NCBI GenBank assembly: GCA_020403455.1
Contig: JADBXP010000020.1
Location: 53,740-117,739 of the forward strand
Reading direction: 5' to 3'
DNA from: Chitinophagaceae bacterium
GTDB taxonomy: Bacteria; Bacteroidota; Bacteroidia; Chitinophagales; Chitinophagaceae
Length of the DNA: 64,000 nucleotides
In this document: one piece after another, positions 26,401-36,685 of the stretch
Position numbering within the stretch: the stretch's first letter is position 1
Layout of the letters: every line of letters begins with the position of its first letter
Translations under genes and position numbers: made by a program
Notes under the pieces: generated by a model
Databases searched by the model: none
What the model was told of the DNA's origin: nothing
The model's input: only the letters and a program-made list of their open reading frames with translations

Positions 26401-29400
26401 ATGGCATTCAAAAGAGACAATAAACCCAGACCTTCCTTCTCAAAAATCACCATCAGCCTTGCTTCACCAGACAATATTCTGGAAAGAAGTTTCGGTGAAG
26501 TGTTGAAGCCTGAGACCATCAACTACCGTACGTATAAACCCGAGCGGGATGGACTTTTTTGCGAAAGAATATTTGGTCCGGTAAAGGACTATGAATGTGC
26601 CTGCGGAAAATATAAGCGCATTCGGTACAAAGGCATCGTGTGCGATCGTTGTGGTGTGGAAGTAACAGAGAAAAAAGTGCGCCGCGAACGCATGGGTCAC
26701 ATCAAACTGGTTGTACCTGTTGTTCATATCTGGTATTTCAAAAGTCTGCCCAATAAAATTGGATACTTGTTGGGTATGAGTTCCAAGAAACTCGAAACCA
26801 TCGTTTATTACGAACGTTATGTCGTGATTCAGAACGGGATACGTGAAGGCTTGAAAATGGGTGATTTGCTGACTGAGGAAGAATACCTCGATATCATCGA
26901 TGCTCTTCCCAAAGACAACCAGTATTTGCCTGATGAAGATCCCAATAAATTCATCGCCAAGATGGGCGCTGAAGCTGTGCATGCATTGCTGGAGCGCATC
27001 GATCTTGATGAACTAAGTTTCTCATTGCGCAACTCTGCCGCTACTGAAACATCTCAGCAAAGAAAGGCAGATGCCCTGAAGCGACTGAGTGTGGTTGAAT
27101 CTTTCCGCGAAGCGGGAACACATATTACCAATCGCCCCGAATGGATGGTGATGCAATACATCCCCGTAATTCCTCCAGAATTGCGCCCACTCGTTCCACT
27201 GGATGGTGGCCGTTTCGCGAGCTCAGATTTGAACGATCTGTATCGTCGTGTAATTATTCGTAACAACCGTTTGAAGCGCTTGCTGGAGATCAAAGCTCCT
27301 GAGGTGATTCTGCGCAACGAAAAAAGAATGTTACAGGAAGCGATCGACTCCCTGTTTGATAATAGCCGTAAATCCAATGCCGTTAAAGCGGAAGGTGGAC
27401 GTGCCCTGAAATCTCTTTCTGACGTACTGAAAGGCAAGCAAGGCCGTTTCCGTCAAAACCTCTTGGGTAAGCGAGTGGACTACTCCGGTCGTTCTGTTAT
27501 CGTGGTGGGTCCGGAACTGAAAATTCATGAATGTGGCCTGCCTAAAGACATGGCTGCTGAATTGTTCAAGCCATTTGTTATCCGCAAATTGATCGAGCGG
27601 GGTATCGTTAAAACTGTGAAATCTGCCAAGAAACTGGTAGATCGCAAGGAAGCAGTTATCTGGGACATCCTGGAAAACATCCTCAAAGGTCACCCTGTAT
27701 TGCTGAACCGAGCCCCAACACTGCACCGCTTGTCAATTCAGGCATTCCAGCCCAAACTGGTAGAAGGAAAAGCGATACAACTGCACCCGCTGGTTACTTC
27801 TTCCTTCAACGCCGACTTCGATGGTGACCAGATGGCCGTTCACGTGCCCCTGAGCAGCGCTGCAATTCTGGAAGCACAATTGTTGATGTTGTCATCTCAC
27901 AACATCCTTAACCCTCAAAACGGAACGCCCATCACCCTTCCTTCACAGGACATGGTACTGGGTCTCTATTATATTTCAAAAGGCAAGAAATCTACCGACA
28001 AAGAAGTGGTGAAAGGTCAGGGAATGGCTTTTTACAGCATGGAGGAAGTGATGATTGCTTACAACGAAGGCCGTGTAGATTTGCACGCAAACATCAAACT
28101 AAAAACACCGGTACGTGAAAACGGAACCCTGGTGAAGAAGTTGATCGAAACCACCGTTGGTCGTGTATTGTTCAACCAATATGTTCCTGAAGAAGTTGGT
28201 TTTGTGAACGCATTGCTTACCAAGAAAAGTCTCCGAGAAATCATCGGAGAGATCATCAAGATCACCAATGTTCCCAAAACAGCCCGTTTCCTCGATGAAA
28301 TCAAAACACTTGGTTTCCGCATGGCATTCAAGGGCGGTCTTTCTTTCAGTGTGAATGACCTGATTGTTCCTGAAATCAGAAATGAACTCCTCAACTCAGC
28401 AAAAGCTGAAGTAGATGAGGTATGGGAAAGTTATAACATGGGTCTTATCACCAACAACGAGCGCTATAACCAGGTAATTGATATCTGGGGCCGTGTTGAC
28501 ATGAAAATCACGGAGAGCCTTATCCGTGAAATGACCACTGATAAACAGGGATTCAACTCAGTATTCATGATGCTGGATTCCGGAGCCCGTGGTAGTAAAA
28601 CACAGGTAAAACAGCTGGTGGGTATCCGCGGATTGATGGCTAAGCCCCGTAAGAGCGGAAGCACCGGTAGTGAGGTTATTGAAAACCCCATCCTCTCCAA
28701 CTTTAAAGGAGGTTTGAACGTATTGGATTACTTCATCTCTACGCACGGTGCCCGTAAAGGTCTGGCAGATACTGCCTTGAAAACAGCCGATGCCGGTTAT
28801 CTGACCCGTCGTCTTGTAGACGTTTCTCAGGATGTGGTAATTGGTGAAGAGGATTGTGGTACACTCCGTGGTATTGCCATGACTGCTCTGAAAGACAATG
28901 AAGATGTTATTGAGCCACTGAGCGATCGCATTGAAGGTAGAACTTCACTCCATGATGTATATCACCCCATCACAGACGAACTGATTATCTCTGCAGGTGA
29001 GGAGATTACTTTTGAAGAGTCGAAAAAAGTAGAAGATGCTGGTATTGAAACTGTAGAAATACGTTCTGTACTTACTTGCGAAAGCAAAAGAGGTGTGTGC
29101 GTGAAATGCTACGGCCGCAACCTGGCAACAGGTTATATGGCACAAAGAGGTGATGCCGTTGGTATCATCGCTGCCCAGTCCATTGGTGAGCCCGGTACAC
29201 AGCTGACACTCCGTACTTTCCACGTAGGTGGTGTGGCAGGATCTGCTTCCATTGAATCTTCTTTGCCAGCGAAATTTGACGGAACCATACAATTCGATGG
29301 TCTGCGAACTGTAGATGCTTTGAACAATGAAGGCAAGAAAATAAAGGTTGTAATTGGTCGTACAGGTGAGGTTCGTATCATGGATATCAAGAACGATCGA

Positions 29401-30687
29401 CTGTTGATCACCAATAACGTTCCTTACGGTTCAATACTGAGCGTAAAAGATGGAGCTACTGTGAAGAAAGGTGATGTGATTTGTACATGGGATCCATTCA
29501 ACAACGTTATCATAGCTGAGATCAACGGTAGCATCAAGTTTGAAAACATCATTGATGGTATCACCTACCGCGATGAATCGGATGAACAAACTGGTCACCG
29601 CGAGAAGGTAGTTATCGAAACAAAAGATAAAACTCGTATCCCGACTTTGATTGTTGGCAATGGTAAAGAAGGCAAGCATTATAACCTTCCTGTTGGCTCA
29701 CATATCATAGTAGAAGAGGGAGATGAGGTGAAAGCAGGACAGGTATTGGTGAAGATTCCTCGTATCCTGGGTAAGCTCAGAGATATCACCGGAGGTCTTC
29801 CCCGTGTTACTGAACTGTTCGAAGCAAGAAATCCTGGTAACCCTGCGATTGTCTGCGAAATCGATGGTGTTGTATCTTTCGGTGGCGTAAAAAGAGGTAA
29901 TAGAGAAATCACTGTTGAATCAAAAGATGGAATGGTGAAGAAATATCTCGTACCGCTGACCCGCCAGATCCTGGTTCAGGACGGAGATTTTGTTAAAGCA
30001 GGAACTCCAATGTCTGACGGCCAAGTGGCACCATCTGACATTCTCTCTATCAAAGGACCTTATGCGGTTCAGGAATATGTGGTGAATGAAATTCAGGAAG
30101 TGTATCGTTTACAAGGGGTACGTATCAACGATAAACACATTGAGGTTATCGTTCGTCAAATGATGAAGAAGGTTGAAATCGTTGATGCAGGGGATACCAA
30201 ATTCCTGGAGGAGGACCTCGAAGATCGCTTTGACTTTATTGCAGAGAACGATCGCATCTACGACAAAAAAGTAGTAACTGAACCAGGTGATAGCACCAAG
30301 CTGAAAGCCGGCCAGATCATTACCCTTCGCGAGTTGAGAGAAGAAAATTCTATCCTCCGCCGCAGTGATAAAAAACTTGCTGAGGTTCGTGATGCACACC
30401 CTGCCACTGCCAAGCCGGTTTTGTTGGGTATCACCAAAGCGTCATTGGGTGTTCAGAGCTGGATTTCAGCTGCATCCTTCCAGGAGACAACCAAGGTACT
30501 CAGCCAGGCAGCTATTCAGGGCAAGGCAGACCTTATGTTGGGACTGAAAGAGAACGTGATCACAGGTCATTTGATTCCTGCCGGTACCGGTCTCAAAGAG
30601 TTCGAAAACCTCATTGTAGGCAGCAAAGAAGAATACGAAGTGCTGACCACTACCCGTGAGGCCATGAGCTTTGATGAGGAAGAATAA
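26401..30687 (+). CDS. rpoC: DNA-directed RNA polymerase subunit beta prime
   Basis: 1428 residues. The N-terminal zinc ribbon is seen in [21 protein letters not shown] (split, residues about 66-86). The catalytic Mg-binding NADFDGDQM lies near residue 472. The bridge-helix/trigger-loop region contains [18 protein letters not shown], and a second zinc cluster involves [13 protein letters not shown]. It shares a transcript with rpoB and ends at a terminator 25 bases downstream. Confidence 0.99.
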   Translation: MAFKRDNKPRPSFSKITISLASPDNILERSFGEVLKPETINYRTYKPERDGLFCERIFGPVKDYECACGKYKRIRYKGIVCDRCGVEVTEKKVRRERMGHIKLVVPVVHIWYFKSLPNKIGYLLGMSSKKLETIVYYERYVVIQNGIREGLKMGDLLTEEEYLDIIDALPKDNQYLPDEDPNKFIAKMGAEAVHALLERIDLDELSFSLRNSAATETSQQRKADALKRLSVVESFREAGTHITNRPEWMVMQYIPVIPPELRPLVPLDGGRFASSDLNDLYRRVIIRNNRLKRLLEIKAPEVILRNEKRMLQEAIDSLFDNSRKSNAVKAEGGRALKSLSDVLKGKQGRFRQNLLGKRVDYSGRSVIVVGPELKIHECGLPKDMAAELFKPFVIRKLIERGIVKTVKSAKKLVDRKEAVIWDILENILKGHPVLLNRAPTLHRLSIQAFQPKLVEGKAIQLHPLVTSSFNADFDGDQMAVHVPLSSAAILEAQLLMLSSHNILNPQNGTPITLPSQDMVLGLYYISKGKKSTDKEVVKGQGMAFYSMEEVMIAYNEGRVDLHANIKLKTPVRENGTLVKKLIETTVGRVLFNQYVPEEVGFVNALLTKKSLREIIGEIIKITNVPKTARFLDEIKTLGFRMAFKGGLSFSVNDLIVPEIRNELLNSAKAEVDEVWESYNMGLITNNERYNQVIDIWGRVDMKITESLIREMTTDKQGFNSVFMMLDSGARGSKTQVKQLVGIRGLMAKPRKSGSTGSEVIENPILSNFKGGLNVLDYFISTHGARKGLADTALKTADAGYLTRRLVDVSQDVVIGEEDCGTLRGIAMTALKDNEDVIEPLSDRIEGRTSLHDVYHPITDELIISAGEEITFEESKKVEDAGIETVEIRSVLTCESKRGVCVKCYGRNLATGYMAQRGDAVGIIAAQSIGEPGTQLTLRTFHVGGVAGSASIESSLPAKFDGTIQFDGLRTVDALNNEGKKIKVVIGRTGEVRIMDIKNDRLLITNNVPYGSILSVKDGATVKKGDVICTWDPFNNVIIAEINGSIKFENIIDGITYRDESDEQTGHREKVVIETKDKTRIPTLIVGNGKEGKHYNLPVGSHIIVEEGDEVKAGQVLVKIPRILGKLRDITGGLPRVTELFEARNPGNPAIVCEIDGVVSFGGVKRGNREITVESKDGMVKKYLVPLTRQILVQDGDFVKAGTPMSDGQVAPSDILSIKGPYAVQEYVVNEIQEVYRLQGVRINDKHIEVIVRQMMKKVEIVDAGDTKFLEEDLEDRFDFIAENDRIYDKKVVTEPGDSTKLKAGQIITLRELREENSILRRSDKKLAEVRDAHPATAKPVLLGITKASLGVQSWISAASFQETTKVLSQAAIQGKADLMLGLKENVITGHLIPAGTGLKEFENLIVGSKEEYEVLTTTREAMSFDEEE

Positions 30688-30711
30688 TTGAAATTGAACT
30701 ACTTGGCATAC

Positions 30712-30742
30712 AAAGGCAGCAAATCTTCTTGCTGCCTTTTTT
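30712..30742 (+). terminator. Intrinsic terminator after rpoC
   Basis: AAAGGCAGCAA (30712-30722) pairs with TTGCTGCCTTT (30729-30739) around a 6-nt loop and runs into Ts. Confidence 0.95.
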
Positions 30743-30829
30743 CATTGAACAAGTTACCTGAAGCAGTCATAATTTCGCCAAATACCGTAATTTGCAGACA
30801 ATTCAATTAATCAACTTTACACCGCTTAC

Positions 30830-31411
30830 ATGAAAAACAGCAACTCCATTATACAGGCTGTATTAGGCCTGGCCGTGCTGGTACTATTTTATCTGCAGTT
30901 CTCCGGCAAATCCGGAAAAACTTCTTCTGATGGCTCCGTTGCAGTCCCTAACGGCAACTACAAAGTCGCCTATTTTGAAGGAGACTCACTGCAAAGTCAG
31001 TTTGATTATTACAAGGAGGTTCAGTTGCAGTTGCAAACCAAGGCCAACGAAAACCAGCGTCAAATCGGACAAATGCGCACCATTCTGACCAATAAATACC
31101 AGGAACTGCAGAAGTTAAGCCAGATGCTTTCACAAGCTGAAATGGCTAGCAAACAGCAGGAATTTCTTCAACAAGAAAAGGCTTTTCAGGGAAAGGAAAA
31201 AATGCTGGCTGATGAGTTCCAGGAAGAACAGATCAGAAAATTGCAGGATGTAAAAAAGAAGATAGAAGATTACCTGAAAACCTATAACCAGGAAAAAGGG
31301 TATGCACTGATTCTGAACAATTATCCGGACCTGATCTATTACAAAGATCCAGCTTACGACATCACAGCTGATCTTATCAGCGGTCTGAACAAAATGTATC
31401 CGAAGAAATAA
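30830..31411 (+). CDS. OmpH/Skp-family periplasmic protein
   Basis: 193 residues. An N-terminal hydrophobic anchor or signal (about 8-23) precedes the family start NYKVAYFEGDSLQSQFDYYKE, where the VAYFxxDSL strand is typical. A long Gln/Lys/Glu-rich coiled coil spans about 65-150, and the end YALILNNYPDLIYYKDPAYDIT matches OmpH. Skp-like proteins hold outer-membrane proteins in the periplasm. It has no partner gene such as bamA here. A promoter was not clearly seen. Confidence 0.85.
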   Translation: MKNSNSIIQAVLGLAVLVLFYLQFSGKSGKTSSDGSVAVPNGNYKVAYFEGDSLQSQFDYYKEVQLQLQTKANENQRQIGQMRTILTNKYQELQKLSQMLSQAEMASKQQEFLQQEKAFQGKEKMLADEFQEEQIRKLQDVKKKIEDYLKTYNQEKGYALILNNYPDLIYYKDPAYDITADLISGLNKMYPKK

Positions 31412-31466
31412 ATCTCGCTTCTATTTATTATCTTCCCTTCCCGTACCAAAGCGGGCCGGCGCAGAT

Positions 31467-32918
31467 ATGAATACAACTACTACCTCAGAATTCAAGCCAT
31501 CATTGGGTCTGCTGGATGCTACTATGATTGTGGCAGGAAGCATGATTGGATCAGGCATTTTTATTGTAAGTGCTGACATTACCAGACACGTAGGCAGTGC
31601 CGGCTGGTTGCTGGTAGTGTGGCTTATCACAGGTTTTATGACACTTACCGCCGCCCTCAGTTATGGTGAATTGAGTGCCATGTTTCCCAAAGCAGGTGGA
31701 CAGTATGTTTATCTCAAGGAATCGTATAATCCACTGGTTGGATTTCTTTATGGATGGAGCTTCTTTTCAGTGATACAAACCGGTACCATCGCAGCTGTTG
31801 GGGCAGCTTTCTGTAAGTTCGCGGCCTATTTCTTTCCTGTTCTGGAACTCAATGAAGCAAACATTGTCTTGTCAATTGGTAATTGGCATGTATATGTTGC
31901 CCAACTGGTAGCCATCGGAATGATCGTCTTACTGACCTATATTAATTCCAGGGGTATTCAGGGTGGGAAGATGATACAGACCACTTTTACTGTTACCAAA
32001 TTACTCTCCCTCTTTGGATTGATCATAGCCGGTTTCTGGATGCTTAAGCCTGATATTTGGCAGGCCAACTGGCAACAGGCATGGGAAATGCGTTCCATGA
32101 CTGCACCACCCGCCGGAACAGCTTTTAACTGGCAAGATTTTGTATTACCGCTTACAGGCGCAGCTGCAGCCGGTGCTATAGCCGCCTCTATGGTTGGTTC
32201 TATTTTTAGCAGCGACGCCTGGAACAACGTCACTTTCATTGCCGGTGAAATTAAAAATCCCCGCAAAAATATCGGCTGGAGTTTACTGCTCGGTACCGGA
32301 ATTGTCACCCTGATTTATGTGAGCTGCAATATGATGTACCTCGGTGTTCTGCCCCTTGATCAAATAGCATTTGCCAAATCTGACCGGGTAGCAGTTTCCG
32401 CCGCTAACGTGATATTTGGAGAGACAGGTACTTATGTGATTGCAGTAATGATCATGATTTCAACATTTGGTTGCAACAACGGATTGATTCTCGCTGGTGC
32501 AAGGGTTTACCATACAATGGCGGGAGATGGTTTGTTCTTTAAAAAAGCAGCCAATCTCAATCAATTTCAGGTACCCGCCTGGGCACTCTGGGCTCAATGT
32601 ATAGTGGCTTCCCTACTTTGCCTGAGTGGTAAGTATGGAGATCTGCTTGACATGGTTTCCTTTGTGGTAGTGATATTTTATGTGTTGACCATAATTGGCA
32701 TTTTTATTTTACGTAAAAAACAGCCCGATGTAGAGCGACCCTATAAAGCGGTAGGCTATCCATTCCTACCCGCACTTTATATCTGTATGGGTATCGGATT
32801 CTGCATTTTGCTGTTGCTCTTCAAGCGGGAATATACCTGGCCGGGATTACTCATTACATTGTTGGGTGTGCCACTGTATTATTTCGCTGCAGGGAGAGCT
32901 AAAAACAATCAGGTATGA
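31467..32918 (+). CDS. APC-superfamily amino acid permease
   Basis: 483 residues with about 12 hydrophobic helices. The first helix carries GSMIGSGIFIVSADI, the substrate-binding break of amino acid-polyamine-organocation carriers. The segment around FSSDAWNNVTFIAGEIKNPRKNI matches the LAT-like/serine-threonine exchanger subgroup. It moves amino acids across the inner membrane; the specific substrate is unclear. Its last codons overlap the next start by 4 bases (ATGA), so the two genes are translationally coupled. Confidence 0.9.
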   Translation: MNTTTTSEFKPSLGLLDATMIVAGSMIGSGIFIVSADITRHVGSAGWLLVVWLITGFMTLTAALSYGELSAMFPKAGGQYVYLKESYNPLVGFLYGWSFFSVIQTGTIAAVGAAFCKFAAYFFPVLELNEANIVLSIGNWHVYVAQLVAIGMIVLLTYINSRGIQGGKMIQTTFTVTKLLSLFGLIIAGFWMLKPDIWQANWQQAWEMRSMTAPPAGTAFNWQDFVLPLTGAAAAGAIAASMVGSIFSSDAWNNVTFIAGEIKNPRKNIGWSLLLGTGIVTLIYVSCNMMYLGVLPLDQIAFAKSDRVAVSAANVIFGETGTYVIAVMIMISTFGCNNGLILAGARVYHTMAGDGLFFKKAANLNQFQVPAWALWAQCIVASLLCLSGKYGDLLDMVSFVVVIFYVLTIIGIFILRKKQPDVERPYKAVGYPFLPALYICMGIGFCILLLLFKREYTWPGLLITLLGVPLYYFAAGRAKNNQV

Positions 32919-33904
32919 CCACCCCGGCATTATTCGAAAAAATAAACGGACTTCGGGTTCTGGTAATAGGCGATGTTATGCTCGACACCTATTGCTGGGG
33001 TTCGGTAGATAGAATTTCACCCGAAGCACCTGTTCCCGTCGTAGCTGTCAAAAAAACTGAAACAAGAATCGGTGGTGCCGGCAACGTTGCCATCAATACG
33101 GCTGCATTGGGTGCCGCTACCACCATCATCAGTGTTGTAGGTAACGATGCTGCCGGTGAGCAGTTGCTGCAACAAATGCAAGCCATTCCCATTGATGTAA
33201 GCAAAATTATAATCAGTGGTGACAGACCTACCACGAATAAAACAAGAATCATGTCGCGCAACCAGCAAATGCTGCGACTTGATCAGGAAGAAACTGCTGA
33301 CTTATCTGCGGAACTGGAAGAAAAAATATGGCAGCAAATCCACAATTATTTCAATGAACAGTTACCCGATGTCTGCATTCTGGAAGATTACAACAAAGGC
33401 GTATTGACCCCCACACTCATTCAGAAAATCATTGCTCTCTGCCATCAGCATAAGGTAGTGACAACTGTGGATCCTAAGCAGAAAAATTTCTTTGCTTACC
33501 AGGGAGTTACTTTATTCAAACCCAACTTGAAAGAGGTCAGGGAAGGACTTCACATTCCGCTTAACCAAATTGATCTACATTCACTGGATGAGATTCATCA
33601 ACTGCTCGCAGCACAATTGCACCACCAGATATCATTCATCACGCTCAGTGAAAAAGGGGTCTATTTCCACGATGGGGTTAAGTCTGCCTGGTTGCCCGGA
33701 CATATCCGCAACATCGCTGATGTAAGTGGGGCAGGCGATACCGTGATTGCCGTAGCTTCCCTTGTGTATGCGGTTACCGGTGATATGCAACTTGCAGCAT
33801 CCATAGCAAATATAGCAGGGGGACTCGTATGTGAAGAGGTAGGTACGGCCCCTATTCAACGACAGCTGCTCATTGAAGAAGCCATTCGATTGCTGCCTGC
33901 CTGA
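32915..33904 (+). CDS. PfkB-family sugar kinase, RfaE1/HldE1-like (heptose 7-phosphate kinase domain)
   Basis: 329 residues. PfkB signature one is GGAGNVAINTAALG (about 53-66), and signature two, with the catalytic Asp, is DVSGAGDTVIA near 269. The start VLVIGDVMLDTYCWGSVDRISPEAPVPVV and EDYNKGVLTP match D-glycero-beta-D-manno-heptose-7-phosphate kinases, the kinase half of HldE. The nucleotidyltransferase half is absent, so the function fits the split rfaE1 arrangement. Role in lipopolysaccharide heptose synthesis is inference. Coupled to the upstream permease by an ATGA overlap, an odd pairing. Confidence 0.85.
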   Translation: MTTPALFEKINGLRVLVIGDVMLDTYCWGSVDRISPEAPVPVVAVKKTETRIGGAGNVAINTAALGAATTIISVVGNDAAGEQLLQQMQAIPIDVSKIIISGDRPTTNKTRIMSRNQQMLRLDQEETADLSAELEEKIWQQIHNYFNEQLPDVCILEDYNKGVLTPTLIQKIIALCHQHKVVTTVDPKQKNFFAYQGVTLFKPNLKEVREGLHIPLNQIDLHSLDEIHQLLAAQLHHQISFITLSEKGVYFHDGVKSAWLPGHIRNIADVSGAGDTVIAVASLVYAVTGDMQLAASIANIAGGLVCEEVGTAPIQRQLLIEEAIRLLPA

Positions 33905-33999
33905 ATAGACTTATAGAAAATTTAATGTTTCGGGCTGTTCCTTGTATTTCATTTAACGGAATTGCTGATTTCTTCAATACTTTGTCTTTTGATGCGGTA

Positions 34000-34008
34000 T
34001 AACTTTGC
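34000..34008 (+). promoter_or_regulatory. -7 element of the isoaspartyl peptidase gene
   Basis: TAACTTTGC is an exact match, 18 bases before the ATG. TTTG at 33981-33984 is a close -33 candidate (15 nt). Confidence 0.58.
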
Positions 34009-34026
34009 CCTACAAAATTCAACCAC

Positions 34027-34968
34027 ATGCACACATTGGTTATACACGGTGGCGCCGGTACAATAGTGAAGGATGACATGACCCCCGAATTGGAAAAGGC
34101 CTATATGGATGGGCTTCGGGATGCACTTTCTGCAGGTTTTGCGGTACTGGAAGAAGGCGGAACTGCTGTCAATGCAGTAAAAGCTGCATTGGTCGTATTG
34201 GAAGATCATATTCTCTTCAATGCCGGCAGGGGAGCGGTATTCACTAAAAAAGGAGTACAGGAAATGGATGCCGCCATCATGGATGGAAGTTCATTGGCTG
34301 CGGGTGCAGTTGCTGGAATAAGAAACGTGCGCAATCCCATAGAATTGGCAGCGGAAGTAATGCGCAACAGCAACCATGTATTTTTAAGTGGAAAGGGTGC
34401 CAACGATTTTGCCATCAAACAAGGCATTAAGCTGGAACCGGACGAATACTTTTTTTCCCAGTTTCGGTACGACCAGTGGAAGGCCATTCGGGATTCAGAT
34501 CGCTATTCCCTGGATCATACACATCTTCATCTGGAAGAATTGATGCGCGATAAAAAGTTTGGCACCGTAGGGGCAGTAGCATGCGATGCCCAGGGTCATT
34601 TGGCGGCCGCAACATCTACCGGTGGCATGACCAATAAAAAGTATGGACGGATCGGTGATAGTCCGTTAATAGGGATTGGAACCTATGCCAATGATGCTAC
34701 CTGTGCCATTAGTTGCACCGGACATGGTGAAATGTTCATTCGGGCAGTTGCATCTTACGATGTGAGCTGTCTGATGGAGTATCGTCAACTATCTCTGCAG
34801 GAGGCTATGGATGTTGTCGTCAATAAAAAATTAAAGTCCCTCAATGGTGAGGGAGGCATGATTGGTGTGGATGGTAAAGGACAACATGCTATGGTTTTCA
34901 ATAGCGCCGGTATGTACAGAGCCTATAAGAACAGCCGGGGAGAAACCGATGTTTTGATTTATCGCTAA
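34027..34968 (+). CDS. Isoaspartyl peptidase/L-asparaginase, Ntn-hydrolase family
   Basis: 313 residues, a single precursor that should cleave itself before Thr180 (in KFGTVGAVACD) to give alpha and beta subunits. HGGAG at 7-11 and the GGMTNKKYGRIGDSPLIG segment that binds substrate are both present. It removes damaged beta-aspartyl peptides or hydrolyses asparagine. Without a signal peptide it is cytoplasmic. It has its own promoter. Confidence 0.93.
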   Translation: MHTLVIHGGAGTIVKDDMTPELEKAYMDGLRDALSAGFAVLEEGGTAVNAVKAALVVLEDHILFNAGRGAVFTKKGVQEMDAAIMDGSSLAAGAVAGIRNVRNPIELAAEVMRNSNHVFLSGKGANDFAIKQGIKLEPDEYFFSQFRYDQWKAIRDSDRYSLDHTHLHLEELMRDKKFGTVGAVACDAQGHLAAATSTGGMTNKKYGRIGDSPLIGIGTYANDATCAISCTGHGEMFIRAVASYDVSCLMEYRQLSLQEAMDVVVNKKLKSLNGEGGMIGVDGKGQHAMVFNSAGMYRAYKNSRGETDVLIYR

Positions 34969-35005
34969 CCGGTTTTTCTCGACGGAGTCACTGCTTAATT
35001 TTTAC

Positions 35006-35013
35006 TATCTTGC
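35006..35013 (+). promoter_or_regulatory. Possible -7 variant upstream of ispD
   Basis: TATCTTGC, one T shorter than the consensus, lies 65 bases before ispD. Weak. Confidence 0.35.
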
Positions 35014-35078
35014 CATTGGTCACCAGTAACGGAGTTAATCAGTTTATCAGCTAATCAAAGCATTTCTTTTGGAATTCA

Positions 35079-35774
35079 ATGGAGGAATTTTCTACCATAC
35101 CTAAAACTGCCATCATTGTTGCAGGGGGAACGGGAACTCGCATGGGTGCTGAGAAACCCAAGCAATTCCTGTTGTTGAATGACCATCCTATACTGTATCA
35201 TACACTGAAAAGTTTCCTGGAGAGTTTTGAAGAGTTGGACATTGTTTTGGTATTGCCCGAAGAACATATTGCGGAGGGGCAGAAGATTGCCAACAGTTGC
35301 AGCACTACAAGAACCATACGGGTAGTTACTGGAGGTGCAACCCGCTGGGAAAGTGTTCGCAACGGATTGCAGCAAGTACAACACGATGGAATTGTTATGG
35401 TACATGATGGAGTTCGCTGTCTTGTTCTCCCTGATTTAATTCGCAGTTGTTGCGCATGTGCATGGGAGAATGGCAGTGCCATACCCGTTGTTCCTGCAAC
35501 CGATAGTATTCGTATGGTGGAAGGCAATCATAGCAGCGTCGTTGACCGCAACATCATACGATTGGTTCAAACACCGCAAACATTTCGGGTACCTGCTTTA
35601 CAAGAAGCATTTGCTCAATGCCGGCGCAATGATTTTGGAGATGAAGCAGCCGTATGGGAAGCAGCGGGTTGGCAGGTGTCACTGGTAGATGGTAGCCATG
35701 ATAACATCAAAATAACCCGACCGGTAGATCTACTTATTGCTGCCGCAATTTTACAATACCGTTCAACGCTTTAG
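35079..35774 (+). CDS. ispD: 2-C-methyl-D-erythritol 4-phosphate cytidylyltransferase
   Basis: 231 residues, normal length. The nucleotide-binding start IIVAGGTGTRMG with KPKQF (26-30) and the later MVHDGVRC and TPQTFR motifs identify IspD. It forms CDP-methylerythritol in the non-mevalonate isoprenoid pathway. The last 12 bases overlap the end of the convergent gene on the other strand. Confidence 0.95.
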   Translation: MEEFSTIPKTAIIVAGGTGTRMGAEKPKQFLLLNDHPILYHTLKSFLESFEELDIVLVLPEEHIAEGQKIANSCSTTRTIRVVTGGATRWESVRNGLQQVQHDGIVMVHDGVRCLVLPDLIRSCCACAWENGSAIPVVPATDSIRMVEGNHSSVVDRNIIRLVQTPQTFRVPALQEAFAQCRRNDFGDEAAVWEAAGWQVSLVDGSHDNIKITRPVDLLIAAAILQYRSTL

Positions 35775-36677
35775 CCAGCGAAGTGGGAGTGGCAGGCGAT
35801 TCAGATGAACATGATAATAGTTTTCCCATTCACCACCCCAGTGAAGGTAGAATGACTGAACCCCCGGCAATTCAGATCCCTCCCAATCTAGCCAAAGCGG
35901 TTGGCCAGACCATTCCCGCAAGAGCTGGTCAAATAAAAAGTAGTTGGCACTTTTTTTTCTTCCTTCAGGCGTGGTAAGATTGAGCAGATTATACATCCTT
36001 TTACCATCCTTGAATCCTACAATGGCCGCCAGCAGTTGCTTGTTGTTGTCTAGAACAGATCTACAGATAGTTTGCTGGGTGGAAGAAAATTCATTACAAA
36101 GTCCCTTGAATTTTTTCATATCAGTTATGGAAGGGGCACCTTTGTACTTCATCTGCTCTAAGAAAAGTTGCATGGCTTCCTCTTCTCCTCCCTCTTGAAA
36201 ATTTAAAGAGTGTTGGGCTGCCTCCTGTAGATTTCTTCGTGCATCACCTGAAAAAGATTGGCTGAGTTCAGCATACGTTGGCAGAAGATGTGTAATTCTG
36301 TTTTTTCTTTTTTTTGCTTTTGAAAAAGATGACGCAACGAATGAGTTGGAAAAATTGAAGTGAATATCGCCGTAGATAAAATGTTGTTGTAGAAGATTCG
36401 ATACAGCCTTTACTTCCTCCTTGTCTAAAATTCCCACCAAGCCCAACTGTTGCGTAAAAGGGGGTACATACAGATAGCTGATTCCCCATTTTTTTCTCCA
36501 GGGAAGAGGCAGCACTGCTATATAATCTCCTATTACAATTCCCGACCAGTTATCTGCCATTGTATCCAGAAAACGTGTATCTGCATAGATAAGACCATTT
36601 TCTGCCTGTGACACAGTTCTATTCCATTTGTTCCTGTCAATTTGGTGTGCCGGGAGCAATTGAATGTGGGTGGTCAT
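35763..36677 (-). CDS. Uncharacterised protein, possibly an acyl-N-acyltransferase (FemAB/GNAT-like)
   Basis: 304 residues, cytoplasmic. The start with NKWNRTVSQAENGLIYADTRFLD, the PLPWRKKWGISYLYVPPFTQQLG region and QTICRSVLDNNKQLLAAIVGFKDGKRMYNLLN (split here only for recognition) resemble the split GNAT folds of FemAB-like proteins in Bacteroidota, but the assignment is by pattern only. It begins 8 bases after the sugar transferase gene start side is passed, so it lies upstream of that gene in the same leftward group. Confidence 0.55.
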   Translation of the reverse strand: MTTHIQLLPAHQIDRNKWNRTVSQAENGLIYADTRFLDTMADNWSGIVIGDYIAVLPLPWRKKWGISYLYVPPFTQQLGLVGILDKEEVKAVSNLLQQHFIYGDIHFNFSNSFVASSFSKAKKRKNRITHLLPTYAELSQSFSGDARRNLQEAAQHSLNFQEGGEEEAMQLFLEQMKYKGAPSITDMKKFKGLCNEFSSTQQTICRSVLDNNKQLLAAIVGFKDGKRMYNLLNLTTPEGRKKSANYFLFDQLLREWSGQPLWLDWEGSELPGVQSFYLHWGGEWENYYHVHLNRLPLPLRWLKR

Positions 36678-36685
36678 ATTGCTGC

